64,000 nt of DNA from MED-G16 sp964467915 (GCA_964467915.1 CAYXSW010000005.1:1-64000), one strand, 5' to 3'. Numbered from the stretch's first letter, positions 25,172 to 34,885 are shown. Notes: generated by a model not told the origin, from the sequence alone. Translations and numbers: made by a program.

Positions 25172-26473
25172 GTGTCTTTAACAATTGCAACATCTGTAGT
25201 AGCCTTTTCGATAGTAATACTATTACTAGTTTTTATCTTATTATTTGCTCAGTCAAAATTGGTTCAATCTGGAGATGTGAACATTGTAATTAATGGTGAT
25301 GCTGAAAATCCAATTATTACATCAGCTGGTTCTACCTTACTTTCAACTTTAGCAACTCAAAAAATGTTTTTACCATCTGCTTGTGGTGGAGGCGGTACTT
25401 GTGCAATGTGTAAATGTACAGTTTCAGAAGGAGGAGGAGATGTCCTTCCGACAGAAGTAGGTCATTTGTCAAGATCTGAAAAAGCTAACAATGTAAGATT
25501 ATCTTGTCAGGTAAAAGTTAAGCAGGATATGAATATTGAAATACCTGAAGAAATTTTTGGTATAAAAAAATGGGAATGTGAGGTTGTATCAAACTATAAT
25601 GTATCAACTTTTATTAAGGAGTTTGTTGTAAAATTACCTCCTGGAGAAACTTTAGATTTTCAATCTGGAGGTTATATTCAAATTGATGTACCTGAAACTG
25701 AAATTGATTTTAAAGATATGGATATTACTCCTCATCCTGATTTAGGGCATTCTAAAGATGTGTTTAAAGGTGATTGGGATACATTCAATTTATGGCCACT
25801 AAAAATGAAAAATGATGAGCCAATATTTAGAGCATATTCCATGGCTAATCATCCTGCTGAAGGAAATATTATAATGTTAAACATTAGAATAGCTACTCCT
25901 CCATGGGATAGGGTAAATAATAATTGGATGGATATAAATCCAGGCATATGTTCATCATATGTGTTCTCAAGAAAACCAGGAGATAAGATATTCATCTCGG
26001 GGCCATATGGAGAATTTCATATAAATGAGACTCCTAGAGAAATGATTTATATTGGTGGTGGAGCTGGTATGGCGCCACTTAGATCACACATTTTCCACTT
26101 ATTTCACACTCAAAAGACAAAGAGAAAAGTTTCTTACTGGTATGGTGGAAGATCTAAGAAAGAATTATTTTACATGGATCATTTTAGGAATATTGAAAAA
26201 GAATTTAAAAACTTTAATTTTTTTGTTGGTCTTTCAGAGCCATTACCTGAAGATAATTGGTCTATAAAAAAGAAACTTGAAGATAAGAAAGATGGGTATG
26301 TTGGATTCATTCATCAAGTCTTATTTGATAATTACTTAAGTAAACATTCAGAACCTGAAGATGTTGAGTATTATCTTTGTGGACCTCCTCTAATGAATCA
26401 AGCAGTGTTACAAATGCTAGAGAATATGGGTGTCCCAGATGAAAATATCAGGTTTGATGATTTTGGAGGTTAG
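25172..26473 (+). CDS. nqrF: Na+-translocating NADH:quinone reductase subunit F
   Basis: A 433-residue NqrF, the NADH-oxidising subunit. It has an N-terminal membrane anchor (about 5-27), a 2Fe-2S ferredoxin domain with Cys71, Cys77, Cys80 and Cys112, an FAD-binding domain with FRAYSMANHPAE, and an NADH-binding domain with YIGGGAGMAPLRSH and YYLCGPPLMNQAV. The start is GTG (MSLTIATSVVAFSI). Length is normal (about 405-435). No nqrA-E genes are next to it: accD lies upstream, and downstream is a convergent dipeptidase gene overlapping by 26 bp. It has its own candidate -7 box. Confidence 0.95.
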   Translation: MSLTIATSVVAFSIVILLLVFILLFAQSKLVQSGDVNIVINGDAENPIITSAGSTLLSTLATQKMFLPSACGGGGTCAMCKCTVSEGGGDVLPTEVGHLSRSEKANNVRLSCQVKVKQDMNIEIPEEIFGIKKWECEVVSNYNVSTFIKEFVVKLPPGETLDFQSGGYIQIDVPETEIDFKDMDITPHPDLGHSKDVFKGDWDTFNLWPLKMKNDEPIFRAYSMANHPAEGNIIMLNIRIATPPWDRVNNNWMDINPGICSSYVFSRKPGDKIFISGPYGEFHINETPREMIYIGGGAGMAPLRSHIFHLFHTQKTKRKVSYWYGGRSKKELFYMDHFRNIEKEFKNFNFFVGLSEPLPEDNWSIKKKLEDKKDGYVGFIHQVLFDNYLSKHSEPEDVEYYLCGPPLMNQAVLQMLENMGVPDENIRFDDFGG

Positions 26474-27629
26474 CTTCCCAGACCCTAAAAAAGTTTTTAT
26501 AACATATCTTCTCTATACTTTCTTTAGAATATCCTCTTTTCAATAAACCTTCTATTAAGTTAGGATAGTCTGAAGCATCCTTTAGTCCCCTTGGGAGAGA
26601 ATTTCCAAGGCCATCAAAATCAGATCCAAAACCGATATGTTCATCCCCAACCAAGTTATTTATATGATCAATAGCATCTAAAACATCGTTTATATCTGCG
26701 AATGGGTTTTTGTCTTTAATACGTAATTCTTTATATTCTAAAACTTTAGGGTTAGAGATTTCATATTTATTTTTTAATCTCCAATTTTCTACTTCAATAT
26801 CTATCTCCTTATATAATTTATTAGAATTATTATTTACAAATGATGATCCAAAATTAACTAAAATGACTCCGTTATTCTCAGATATTAATTTTATCATCTC
26901 ATCACTTACATTTCTTTCGAAACCTGGTGTTAACGATCTTGGTGAAGAATGAGATGCAATTACTGGCTTTGATGTAATTTTCATAATATCAAAAAATGTT
27001 TCATCTGAAACATGAGAGACATCTATCATCATTCCTATATTATTCATTTCATAAATAATTTTTTTACCAAATTCACTTAATCCTCCCCACTTCCTTTCTT
27101 CATCATATGAAGAGTCACATATTTGATTGTTTTTTGCGTGTGTTAAAGTTATATACCTGACACCTTTGTCAAAAAAAACCTTTACATTTTTAATTTCTTT
27201 TCCGATTGCTGATCCATTCTCTATACCCATTGGCAAAGAGATTTTTTGATTTTTAAAATTATCTATTACATCTTGGGGTGATAATGCATGTTCAAAATCT
27301 TCATTAAATTCAATTATGCTTTTAACTAATTCAATCAATGAATTAGCCAGTTTAAATGCTTCGTTTGCTGATTTATCAGATGGAACATAAATAGACATGA
27401 AAGGGGAATCTAATCCTCCACTCTTTGCCTTTGGAATATCAAAGTCTCCACTAGAATTTATTGCTAGATTAATAGTCTTTTCATTAATTAAACCCTCTTT
27501 ATGTAATCTGTATGGTAGATCTATATGACCATCTGCTATAATAATTTCTTTAGATAATTTTTGAGCTTGATCTTTCATTGTACCATTACAAGATGTTAAA
27601 AATAATATTAAGATTATTATTTTTTTCAT
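26448..27629 (-). CDS. Membrane dipeptidase-like lipoprotein (peptidase M19)
   Basis: A 393-residue M19/renal-dipeptidase family metallohydrolase. The signal peptide ends in lipobox LTSC. Family motifs are the metal-binding ADGHIDLPYRL near the start, IENGSAIG, YITLTHAKNNQICDSS, MIDVSHVSDETF, VIASHSSPRSLTPG and HIGFGSDFDG. These dinuclear zinc enzymes cleave dipeptides, often with D-residues; the substrate here is unknown. It overlaps the SDR gene by 4 bp on the same strand, and its 3' end runs 26 bp into nqrF. Confidence 0.9.
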   Translation of the reverse strand: MKKIIILILFLTSCNGTMKDQAQKLSKEIIIADGHIDLPYRLHKEGLINEKTINLAINSSGDFDIPKAKSGGLDSPFMSIYVPSDKSANEAFKLANSLIELVKSIIEFNEDFEHALSPQDVIDNFKNQKISLPMGIENGSAIGKEIKNVKVFFDKGVRYITLTHAKNNQICDSSYDEERKWGGLSEFGKKIIYEMNNIGMMIDVSHVSDETFFDIMKITSKPVIASHSSPRSLTPGFERNVSDEMIKLISENNGVILVNFGSSFVNNNSNKLYKEIDIEVENWRLKNKYEISNPKVLEYKELRIKDKNPFADINDVLDAIDHINNLVGDEHIGFGSDFDGLGNSLPRGLKDASDYPNLIEGLLKRGYSKESIEKICYKNFFRVWEANLQNHQT

Positions 27630-28414
27630 AAGCTTTTAGTGAAACCCCCATCCACAGGTAAATTAATTCCATTTATGTACGCTGCCTCCTTGCTACATAA
27701 GAATGAAACAGAACTAGCTATCTCCTCGGGAAGGCCAAAACGATTCATAGGAATTTTTGACTTAAATTCTTTTTCAATTTCTTTTACTGATTTATTGTGT
27801 GAATTTGCATTTTGCTCAATTAGTTTTTTTAATCTTTCAGTCATAGTAAATCCAGGTAATACATTATTTACTGTAACCCCATGTATTGCTACCTCATTTG
27901 ATAATGTTTTTGCCCAACTTGCCATTGCCCATCTTACTGTATTTGAAACTCCTAAATTATCTATAGGAGATTTTACAGAGATAGATATAATATTAACTAT
28001 TCTACCAAACTCTTCCTTCTCCATGATAGGTAATAATGACTGAGTAAGAAAATGACTACAATATAAATGCATTGACATATAATTTTTAAAATTTGAAATT
28101 TTAGCTTCTGCTATTCCTCCTGGAGGAGGCCCTCCAGTGTTATTTATTAGAATAGTTGGCTTATGGTTTTTATTGAGATAGTTTTTAAATTTTATTTTAA
28201 GATCCTCTAAATTATTAAAATCCGAAACAATATAATCATGGATTTGATCATTGCTTATACTTAACTGATTTAATGTTTTTTTTAATTTGTCTTCATCTCT
28301 TGATAATAATGTTATAGATGCTCCTTGATGAGCCAATTTTAATGCGATTGCTTTACCTATCCCCTGAGTACTACCACATACAACTGCTTTTTTACCTTTT
28401 AATGAAAGATTCAT
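27626..28414 (-). CDS. Short-chain dehydrogenase/reductase, atypical active site
   Basis: A 262-residue SDR with the nucleotide-binding GSTQGIGKAIA (14-24), INNTGGPPPGG, and the C-terminal VNNVLPGFTMTERL, then RFGLPEEIASSVSFLCS and GINLPVDGG. The catalytic YxxxK is not present: the corresponding helix reads LGVSNTVRWAMASWAKTLSNEVA, with Ser and Arg at the Tyr and Lys positions. Such SDRs, often annotated as 3-oxoacyl-ACP reductase-like, form a recognised variant subgroup, so classical ketoreductase chemistry should not be assumed. It is upstream of and overlapping the M19 gene, and divergent from kynureninase (32 bp apart). Confidence 0.85.
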   Translation of the reverse strand: MNLSLKGKKAVVCGSTQGIGKAIALKLAHQGASITLLSRDEDKLKKTLNQLSISNDQIHDYIVSDFNNLEDLKIKFKNYLNKNHKPTILINNTGGPPPGGIAEAKISNFKNYMSMHLYCSHFLTQSLLPIMEKEEFGRIVNIISISVKSPIDNLGVSNTVRWAMASWAKTLSNEVAIHGVTVNNVLPGFTMTERLKKLIEQNANSHNKSVKEIEKEFKSKIPMNRFGLPEEIASSVSFLCSKEAAYINGINLPVDGGFTKSL

Positions 28415-28446
28415 GTTTTCTTTTCTTTATTAATTATATTCAATAT

Positions 28447-29697
28447 ATGAAAAAACAAGATGCTTTAAAAATGGATTACCTTGATACAATTTCTGAGGTA
28501 AAAAATCAATTTAAGTATGGGGAAAAGTCATCAACTGATAAAATATATTTTTGTGGAAACTCATTAGGTCTTCAACATAATTCAGTTAAAGAAAAAATAA
28601 ATTCACATCTTGATCAGTGGGAAAAAAATGCAGTTGAATCTCATTTTTCTGGTCCTTATCCATGGGTCGAAATACAAAATAAAATCAAATTTATTCTTAA
28701 AGATTTTCTTGGATGTTCTAAATCAGAAATTGCTATAATGAATGCCTTATCTGTTAACCTCCATTTGTTGATGATATCATTTTACAGACCTAGTAAAAAA
28801 AGATATAAAATAATTATGGAAGAAAATGCTTTTTCTTCAGATAGATATGTAGTCAATTCTCAATTAAAATTACATGGATATAATGAATCAGATCTTATTT
28901 TATTAAAAAGTAATAACGGTATTATAAGTGAGGAATATATTGTTGAAATTATAGAAAGAAATAAAGATGATGTGCGCATGGTGTTATTACCTGGAATTCA
29001 ATATTATACAGGACAATATTTTGATCTTAAACCAATTTCAAAGAAATGTAAAGAATATAATATAACCATTGGTATCGATTTGGCTCATGCTATAGGAAAT
29101 GTGAAAATTAATCTTGATGAAATTGACATAGACTTTGCCACATGGTGTAGTTATAAATATTTGAACTCTGGTCCTGGCGGTATTTCAGGAATTTACATTA
29201 ACTCTCGTAACCTTCAAAAAAATATTTTCAGATTAGAGGGGTGGTGGGGAAATAAATTATCAACGAGGTTTGAAATGAAAAAACAGTGTGATATAGATAA
29301 TACTGCTGAAGGGTGGCAGATAAGTAATGTGCCAGTTATTTTACTTGATATTCACTTAGCTTCAATCGAAGTTTTTAAAAAAATAGGTTTAGATAGTTTA
29401 TTCTTAAAATCAATATCATTAACTAAATTCTTATATAAAGGGTTAACTCATATTTCAAACTATCGAAGTTATTTTAAGATATTGACACCAGAGGATACAA
29501 AAAAAAGGGGTGCGCAACTTTCTTTATACTTTTTAGAAAATCCAGAGATGATATTTGAAAAATTGAGCAAGAGATTTGTCATAGATTATAGGAAGCCAAA
29601 TGTTTTAAGAATAGCTCCAGTCCCTCTTTACAATTCTTATGAAGAAGTGTATGAATTTGTGAAGGAACTAGAAAAAATTCTAAAAAAAATTAAATAA
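28447..29697 (+). CDS. kynU: Kynureninase
   Basis: A 416-residue PLP enzyme that cleaves kynurenine (or 3-hydroxykynurenine) to anthranilate (or 3-hydroxyanthranilate) and alanine. I start it at the ATG at 28447 (MKKQDALKMDYL) because the longer frame would run back into the divergent SDR gene. Seen are YFCGNSLGLQ, HFSGPYPW, MNALSVNLHLLM, ALPGIQYYTGQYF-like sequence at 180-192, GIDLAHAIGNV with Asp211, and the PLP lysine in WCSYKYLNSGPGG (Lys237). No other kynurenine-pathway gene is nearby. Its last 8 bp overlap the end of dxs on the other strand. Confidence 0.92.
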   Translation: MKKQDALKMDYLDTISEVKNQFKYGEKSSTDKIYFCGNSLGLQHNSVKEKINSHLDQWEKNAVESHFSGPYPWVEIQNKIKFILKDFLGCSKSEIAIMNALSVNLHLLMISFYRPSKKRYKIIMEENAFSSDRYVVNSQLKLHGYNESDLILLKSNNGIISEEYIVEIIERNKDDVRMVLLPGIQYYTGQYFDLKPISKKCKEYNITIGIDLAHAIGNVKINLDEIDIDFATWCSYKYLNSGPGGISGIYINSRNLQKNIFRLEGWWGNKLSTRFEMKKQCDIDNTAEGWQISNVPVILLDIHLASIEVFKKIGLDSLFLKSISLTKFLYKGLTHISNYRSYFKILTPEDTKKRGAQLSLYFLENPEMIFEKLSKRFVIDYRKPNVLRIAPVPLYNSYEEVYEFVKELEKILKKIK

Positions 29698-31624
29698 GAA
29701 TCTCTTCGTAATTTTTTCCTTGATGATCTAACATCCTCTTACAAAAGCTATATATTGATTTGTCATCATAGTTACATTCTTGATAAAGTTCATCTTGTGA
29801 TCCATGTTCTATTATCTTGTCTGGTATACCGAGTCTTTGTATAGAGTTATTGTAATTGTTGTCACCCATGAATTCTAATACTGCTGAACCAAATCCACCA
29901 ATTATACACCCATCTTCCACAGTTAAGATGTATCTGTGTTTTTTTATAATTTCATGTAATAGATTTTCATCTATAGGTTTCACAAACCTCATGTCATAGT
30001 GGGAGGGAAATATATTATCTTTTTCAAGTTCACCTATTGCCTTTGTGACATAATTTCCAATATGTCCTATTGATAAAATAGCAATATCTTCCCCTTCACA
30101 TACTACTCTGCCTTTACCGATTTCAATTTTCTCCATTTCTGTCTCCCATTCAACCATGACCCCTTTACCTCTTGGATATCTAATAGTAAATGGACCTTTG
30201 TTATTAAGCTGAGCTGTATACATTAAATTTCTTAATTCTGACTCATTCATAGGAGCAGATACAACCATATTAGGAAGACATCTCATATACGCTAAATCGT
30301 AAGCTCCGTGATGTGTAGGGCCATCAGAACCTGCAATTCCAGCTCTATCTAAACAAAAAATTACTGGCAAATTTTGAATGCATACATCATGTATTACTTG
30401 GTCATAAGCTCTCTGCATAAATGTGCTATAAATATTGCAAAAGGGAACTAAACCTTGAGTAGCAAGACCTGCACTGAATGTTACAGCATGTTGTTCTGCA
30501 ATTCCAACATCAAAAGCTCTTTCTGGCATTTTTTCCATCATTATATTTAATGATGAACCTGAAGGCATGGCAGGTGTAACTCCAACTATTTTATTATTAT
30601 TATTAGCTAATTCAACTATTGTATTTCCAAATACATCTTGATACTTTGGAGGTGTTTTTTTCTTAGTTATTTTAGCTAAACTCTTTCCTGACTCAATATC
30701 AAATTTTCCAGTAGCATGCCATTTAGTTTGATTTTTTTCTGCTAAAGAATAACCTTTACCTTTTTTTGTAATACAGTGGAGCAATTTTGGTCCAGGTATT
30801 TTTTTTAAATCCTCTAATGTCTTGACTAGGTGTTTAACATCATGCCCATCAATAGGCCCAAAATATCTTAGGTTTAAAGATTCAAATAAATTTGAATTGT
30901 CAAGTACAAATGATTTTAAACTTTTTTCAATAGTTTTTGCAACACCTCGTGCACTTTCTCCTACTGATTTCAGTTTCCCTAAAATTTTCCAAATATCATT
31001 TCTAATATGATTAAATGTCGGTGATGTAGATATGTCAGTAAGATATTTTTTAAGTGCACCAACATTAGGGTCAATTGACATGCAATTATCATTTAATATA
31101 ATTGTGATATTAGAGTCAACATCGCCAGCATGATTCATTCCCTCGAACGAAATCCCACCAGTCATGCCCCCATCACCTATTACTGCTATATGTTGTCTCT
31201 TCTCATTTTTATTATATTTTGATGCAACAGCCATTCCTAGAGCAGCTGATATTGAAGTTGATGAATGCCCAACTCCAAATGTATCAAATTCGCTTTCAGA
31301 GATTTTAGGAAAACCTGACAAGCCTTTATAGACTCTATTTGTGTGAAACTTTTCTTTTCGGCCAGTTAATATTTTATGTCCGTATGCTTGATGCCCAACA
31401 TCCCAAACTATTTTGTCATCAGGTGTATTATAAACATAATGAAGAGCAACTGTTAATTCGACAACGCCTAAACTCGCTCCGAAATGACCTCCATTTTCTG
31501 AGATTGAATTTATTATAAAATGCCTTAGGTCTTTACATACATTTTCAAGGTCTTCTTTTTTGAGTTTTCTTAAGTCTTCAGGAAAGCTAATTTTATCTAA
31601 AGTTTTGAATGTTGACTTTTTCAT
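29690..31624 (-). CDS. dxs: 1-deoxy-D-xylulose-5-phosphate synthase
   Basis: A 644-residue thiamine diphosphate enzyme that condenses pyruvate and glyceraldehyde 3-phosphate, the first step of the MEP isoprenoid pathway. Motifs are NGGHFGASLGVVELT, VWDVGHQAYGHKILTGR, FGVGHSSTSISAALG, the ThDP motif IGDGGMTGGISFEGMNHAG (cut), and in the C-terminal part FDVGIAEQHAVTFSAGLA and DRAGIAGSDGPTHHG. Length is typical (about 620-640). It is divergent from scpA (120 bp apart) and convergent with kynU. Confidence 0.97.
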   Translation of the reverse strand: MKKSTFKTLDKISFPEDLRKLKKEDLENVCKDLRHFIINSISENGGHFGASLGVVELTVALHYVYNTPDDKIVWDVGHQAYGHKILTGRKEKFHTNRVYKGLSGFPKISESEFDTFGVGHSSTSISAALGMAVASKYNKNEKRQHIAVIGDGGMTGGISFEGMNHAGDVDSNITIILNDNCMSIDPNVGALKKYLTDISTSPTFNHIRNDIWKILGKLKSVGESARGVAKTIEKSLKSFVLDNSNLFESLNLRYFGPIDGHDVKHLVKTLEDLKKIPGPKLLHCITKKGKGYSLAEKNQTKWHATGKFDIESGKSLAKITKKKTPPKYQDVFGNTIVELANNNNKIVGVTPAMPSGSSLNIMMEKMPERAFDVGIAEQHAVTFSAGLATQGLVPFCNIYSTFMQRAYDQVIHDVCIQNLPVIFCLDRAGIAGSDGPTHHGAYDLAYMRCLPNMVVSAPMNESELRNLMYTAQLNNKGPFTIRYPRGKGVMVEWETEMEKIEIGKGRVVCEGEDIAILSIGHIGNYVTKAIGELEKDNIFPSHYDMRFVKPIDENLLHEIIKKHRYILTVEDGCIIGGFGSAVLEFMGDNNYNNSIQRLGIPDKIIEHGSQDELYQECNYDDKSIYSFCKRMLDHQGKNYEEILI

Positions 31625-31744
31625 AAGTGTTGTGAGTATCTTTTACTCTTTTTTCATTTATTGGTTTATAAATCTATTAATTTTATTATAAATAATTATT
31701 TTTATCTTGATCTTAAAATTAGTTCTTTATTATTCTTTAAGACT

Positions 31745-32479
31745 ATGAGTTATGAAATAAAATTACCCCTATTTGAGGGTCCATTTGATTTGTTATTGTT
31801 CTTCATTGAAAGAGATGAACTTGATATAATGGATATACCTATTTCAGAAATCACAAATGATTTTTTTGACTATATATCTGACTTAGAAAAAATGAATATA
31901 GAAGTCGCTAGCGAGTTTATAGTTGTGGCCGCAACATTAATGCGAATTAAATCAAGAATGTTACTACCTAGATTGTCAGTTGATGATGAAGGTAATGAGA
32001 TAGATCCTCGGGATGAGTTAGTAGAACACCTGATGGAATATAAAAAATATAAATCTGTTATAGATGATTTTTGTAAACTTGAGGATGATAGACAATCAAA
32101 AGATTCGAGAGGCAATTTATTTTCAGAAATTAATGTTATTAGTGAAAGAGCAAAGGTGGAGACAGAACTGCAAGATGTAGATTTATATAAGTTATTAGTA
32201 GTATTTCAAAATGCATTAGATAAATATCAAATTGAAAAAAATAAACCAAAACATGAAATTTATAGATATCCTTATACTATATCAGAGCAAAAAATTTTTT
32301 TAGTAAATCTTATAAAATCAAAATCTAAAATTTCATTTATTAAGTTAATTGAAGAGAATCCTCTGAAGATATTGATTATATTTAATTTCCTTGCCATACT
32401 TGAACTTATTCAAGAATCAAAGGTAAAGTTGTCAATTGGACAGGGGCTTAATAATTTTTGGATAACTGGCCTTTCTTAG
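31745..32479 (+). CDS. scpA: Segregation and condensation protein A
   Basis: A 244-residue kleisin subunit of the Smc-ScpAB condensin. The start is the ATG at 31745, giving MSYEIKLPLFEGPFDLLLFFIERDELDIMDI (cut), the standard ScpA N-terminus; a longer frame adds 28 hydrophobic residues with no match. The middle has EFIVVAATLMRIKSRMLLP, and the C-terminal winged helix ends in a hydrophobic segment. scpB is not adjacent. It shares TTAG with the convergent ndk stop. Confidence 0.92.
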   Translation: MSYEIKLPLFEGPFDLLLFFIERDELDIMDIPISEITNDFFDYISDLEKMNIEVASEFIVVAATLMRIKSRMLLPRLSVDDEGNEIDPRDELVEHLMEYKKYKSVIDDFCKLEDDRQSKDSRGNLFSEINVISERAKVETELQDVDLYKLLVVFQNALDKYQIEKNKPKHEIYRYPYTISEQKIFLVNLIKSKSKISFIKLIEENPLKILIIFNFLAILELIQESKVKLSIGQGLNNFWITGLS

Positions 32480-32877
32480 TTAAAGAAAAAGCTTATCTCA
32501 ATCTCAGCATTTTCATCAGAGTCGGACCCATGAATTGCATTTGCCTCAATGGAGGTGGCATATAATTTTCTTATGGTTCCCTCTTCAGCATCTTCAGGGT
32601 TTGTAGCTCCAATTAATTTTCTGAAATCTTCTACCGCATTTTCTTTTTCCAATTCCATAACAATTATTGGTCCTGAGCACATATAATCACATAACCTTCC
32701 AAAAAAAGGCTTTTCTTTATGTACAGAGTAAAATTTTGAAGCCCTATCTTCATCAAGTTCTACAAGCCTCATGTTTTTTATTTTAAACCCCGCTTTTTCA
32801 ATCTTTTCAATTATTGGCCCTGAGTTTCCAGCTCCAAATGCGTCAGGTTTAATTATTGTAAATGTTTTATTTCCCAT
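32476..32877 (-). CDS. ndk: Nucleoside diphosphate kinase
   Basis: A 133-residue Ndk, which equilibrates nucleoside di- and triphosphates through a phosphohistidine. It has FTIIKPDAFGAGNSG, FYSVHKEKPFFGRLCDYMCSGP and the active-site NAIHGSDS (His116). I start at the ATG at 32877 (MGNKTF), because a start six codons upstream would leave only 15 bp between the -7 box and the gene and does not match the family. A Phe-Gly replaces the usual Val-Glu after KPDA. Confidence 0.95.
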   Translation of the reverse strand: MGNKTFTIIKPDAFGAGNSGPIIEKIEKAGFKIKNMRLVELDEDRASKFYSVHKEKPFFGRLCDYMCSGPIIVMELEKENAVEDFRKLIGATNPEDAEEGTIRKLYATSIEANAIHGSDSDENAEIEISFFFN

Positions 32878-32892
32878 CTTATAAATTTTTTG

Positions 32893-32900
32893 CAAACATA
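32893..32900 (-). promoter_or_regulatory. -7 box TATGTTTG of ndk
   Basis: Minus-strand 32900-32893 reads TATGTTTG, an exact TAnnTTTG match 15 bp upstream of the chosen ATG at 32877. It supports the short start. No matching -33 TTG is present. Confidence 0.5.
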
Positions 32901-33003
32901 TAATATTGTTTTATAAATAAAAAAGACTCTAAACTTCTTAATTAAATAAATAATTTTAGTTTTAAATAAATTTATTGAGTTTTGCATGCTAAAATTTAAT
33001 TAA

Positions 33004-33999
33004 ATGCATGAGATAAAAGAAATTCTTAGTAGTCCTCAAAATATAATTGTAACCACTCACGTTAATCCGGATGGAGATGCAATTGGTTCATCTTTAGCTT
33101 TGAAAATTTTTTTAGATAAATTAGGGCATAATACTAATGTCATTGTTCCAAATGATTACCCTGAATTTTTAAAGTGGATGAAAAATAACGATTCAATAAT
33201 TAACTTCTCTAGCTCAAAAAGTTTATCTCAGAATCTGATCGAAGAGTCCGATGTTATTTTTTGTTTAGATTTTAACAACCTTGATCGAATTAATGATCTA
33301 GGAAAATTAATTAGCAATTCTTTATCAAAAAAAATTCTTATTGATCATCACTTAGAACCAGACAATTTTTATGATTTTAAGATTCATGATGTTAAAGCTT
33401 CTGCAACAGCTGAACTAATTTATGATTTATTAATTGAGCTAGATTCTACTTTGGTTGATAAAGACATTTCTGAATGTATATATACTGGAATTCTCACAGA
33501 TACGGGTTCATTTAAATTCTCTTCAACATCATCTAAAGTTCATAGAATTGTAGCTGATCTTATCGATAGAGGTGTAAATATTAGTAGTATATGTAATAAA
33601 ATATATGACACTAATTCTATAGACAAATTAAAGTTAATAGGTTATTCTTTATCTCAAAAATTAGAACTTACTTGCGATGGGAGAGTTGCGTATATCGTTC
33701 TTTCCAGACAAGATTTGATAGATCATAATTTTAAAAAAGGAGATACTGAGGGTCTTGTTAATTATGCTCTATCTATGTCCAATGTTAATATGGCTACTCT
33801 CATAATTGAGACTAAGGAAAGAATAAAGTTTTCATTTAGATCAATAGGCAATTTTTCTGTAAATAAATTTGCAAGAGATCATTTTAATGGAGGAGGTCAT
33901 AAAAATGCTTCTGGCGGAAGTTTAGAAGATAAACTTTCAGTAGCTTTGGATAAATTTTTAGAAAGTATTCCAAAATACTCAAAAGACTTAAATTATTGA
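33004..33999 (+). CDS. NrnA-like DHH/DHHA1 phosphoesterase (nanoRNase / pAp phosphatase)
   Basis: A 331-residue two-domain phosphoesterase. The DHH domain has VTTHVNPDGDAIGSSLAL (18-35), CLDFNN, and LIDHHLEPDN; the DHHA1 domain ends with DHFNGGGHKNASGG. This matches NrnA, which degrades short RNA oligonucleotides and dephosphorylates 3'-phosphoadenosine 5'-phosphate. It is cytoplasmic. It leads a run of six genes on the same strand with gaps or overlaps of a few bases; the first FKBP gene begins 2 bp after its stop. Confidence 0.9.
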   Translation: MHEIKEILSSPQNIIVTTHVNPDGDAIGSSLALKIFLDKLGHNTNVIVPNDYPEFLKWMKNNDSIINFSSSKSLSQNLIEESDVIFCLDFNNLDRINDLGKLISNSLSKKILIDHHLEPDNFYDFKIHDVKASATAELIYDLLIELDSTLVDKDISECIYTGILTDTGSFKFSSTSSKVHRIVADLIDRGVNISSICNKIYDTNSIDKLKLIGYSLSQKLELTCDGRVAYIVLSRQDLIDHNFKKGDTEGLVNYALSMSNVNMATLIIETKERIKFSFRSIGNFSVNKFARDHFNGGGHKNASGGSLEDKLSVALDKFLESIPKYSKDLNY

Positions 34000-34001
34000 T
34001 T

Positions 34002-34877
34002 ATGAAAAATTTGTTAATTGTACTTTCCGTATTTATTTTTCTTTTTTCTTGTGTAGACAAGGAAAAAACTCTTGATAACGGCGTCAAAATAAAATATTTA
34101 AAGAGGGGAGATGGTCAGCAAATAAATGATGGAGAGATAGTTATGCTAAATCTACAATATTTTGATTATGATGGGAATGAGCTACTAAATAAAACAGGTA
34201 AAGATCCTGTAGTACTGCAGAAAGATTCTTCTTGGAAGGTTAATGGTATTATTTATGAAGTCATTGATAACCTTGAGAATGGTGATAGTATATTTTTCCA
34301 ATTAACTACAGAGCAATTTTTCAAGAATGCACCACAGGCTGTTGAAATGCCAGACTCAGTAAAAAATAAACTAATATCATTTTATTGTGGGGTGCAAGAT
34401 ATAATGAATCAAGGAGAGTTTGAAGATTTTCAAAGAGAACAATATGAAAAAATGCAAATAGAAATGGAACAGAACAATGAACAACAATTATCAATGGATT
34501 TAGAATTAATTGAGAATTATTTAAAAGAAAACAATATTGATGCAACTAAGGCTGAAAGTGGACTCCATTATGTAGTTATACGAGAGGGTTCAGGTGAAAA
34601 CGCAGCTCCGGGAGATAATGTAACTGTTCACTATACAGGTATGTTATTAAATGGTGAAGTTTTTGATTCATCTGTTGAAAGAGAAAAACCTTTTTCATTT
34701 CAGTTAGGTCAAGGCGAGGTTATTAGAGGTTGGGATGAAGGCATAACATACTTTAATAAGGGTGCAAAAGGTACAATTTATATTCCTAGTTCACTAGGTT
34801 ATGGACCATCTGGTGCTGGAGGAATTATACCTCCAAACGCGGTTCTAATATTTGAGATAGAAGTTCTAGATTATTAA
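34002..34877 (+). CDS. FKBP-type peptidyl-prolyl isomerase lipoprotein, two-domain
   Basis: A 291-residue lipoprotein with signal peptide ending LFSC. I use the ATG at 34002 rather than the TTG two codons upstream. The C-terminal domain (about 190-291) is a well-conserved FKBP: GDNVTVHYTGMLLNGEVFDSS, FSFQLGQGEVIRGWDEG, GTIYIPSSLGYGPSGAGGIIPPNAVLIFEIEVLDY (cut). The N-terminal part (20-115) looks like a degenerate FKBP fold (NDGEIVMLNLQYFDYDGNEL). It should catalyse proline isomerisation in envelope proteins outside the inner membrane. It may relate to the gliding lipoprotein GldI, which is also an FKBP, but the match is not specific. Confidence 0.9.
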   Translation: MKNLLIVLSVFIFLFSCVDKEKTLDNGVKIKYLKRGDGQQINDGEIVMLNLQYFDYDGNELLNKTGKDPVVLQKDSSWKVNGIIYEVIDNLENGDSIFFQLTTEQFFKNAPQAVEMPDSVKNKLISFYCGVQDIMNQGEFEDFQREQYEKMQIEMEQNNEQQLSMDLELIENYLKENNIDATKAESGLHYVVIREGSGENAAPGDNVTVHYTGMLLNGEVFDSSVEREKPFSFQLGQGEVIRGWDEGITYFNKGAKGTIYIPSSLGYGPSGAGGIIPPNAVLIFEIEVLDY

Positions 34878-34885
34878 AAATATAA

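Noticed and set aside
28318..28446. Longer kynureninase start upstream
   Set aside because: It would overlap the divergent SDR coding region by almost 100 bp and adds residues with no family match.
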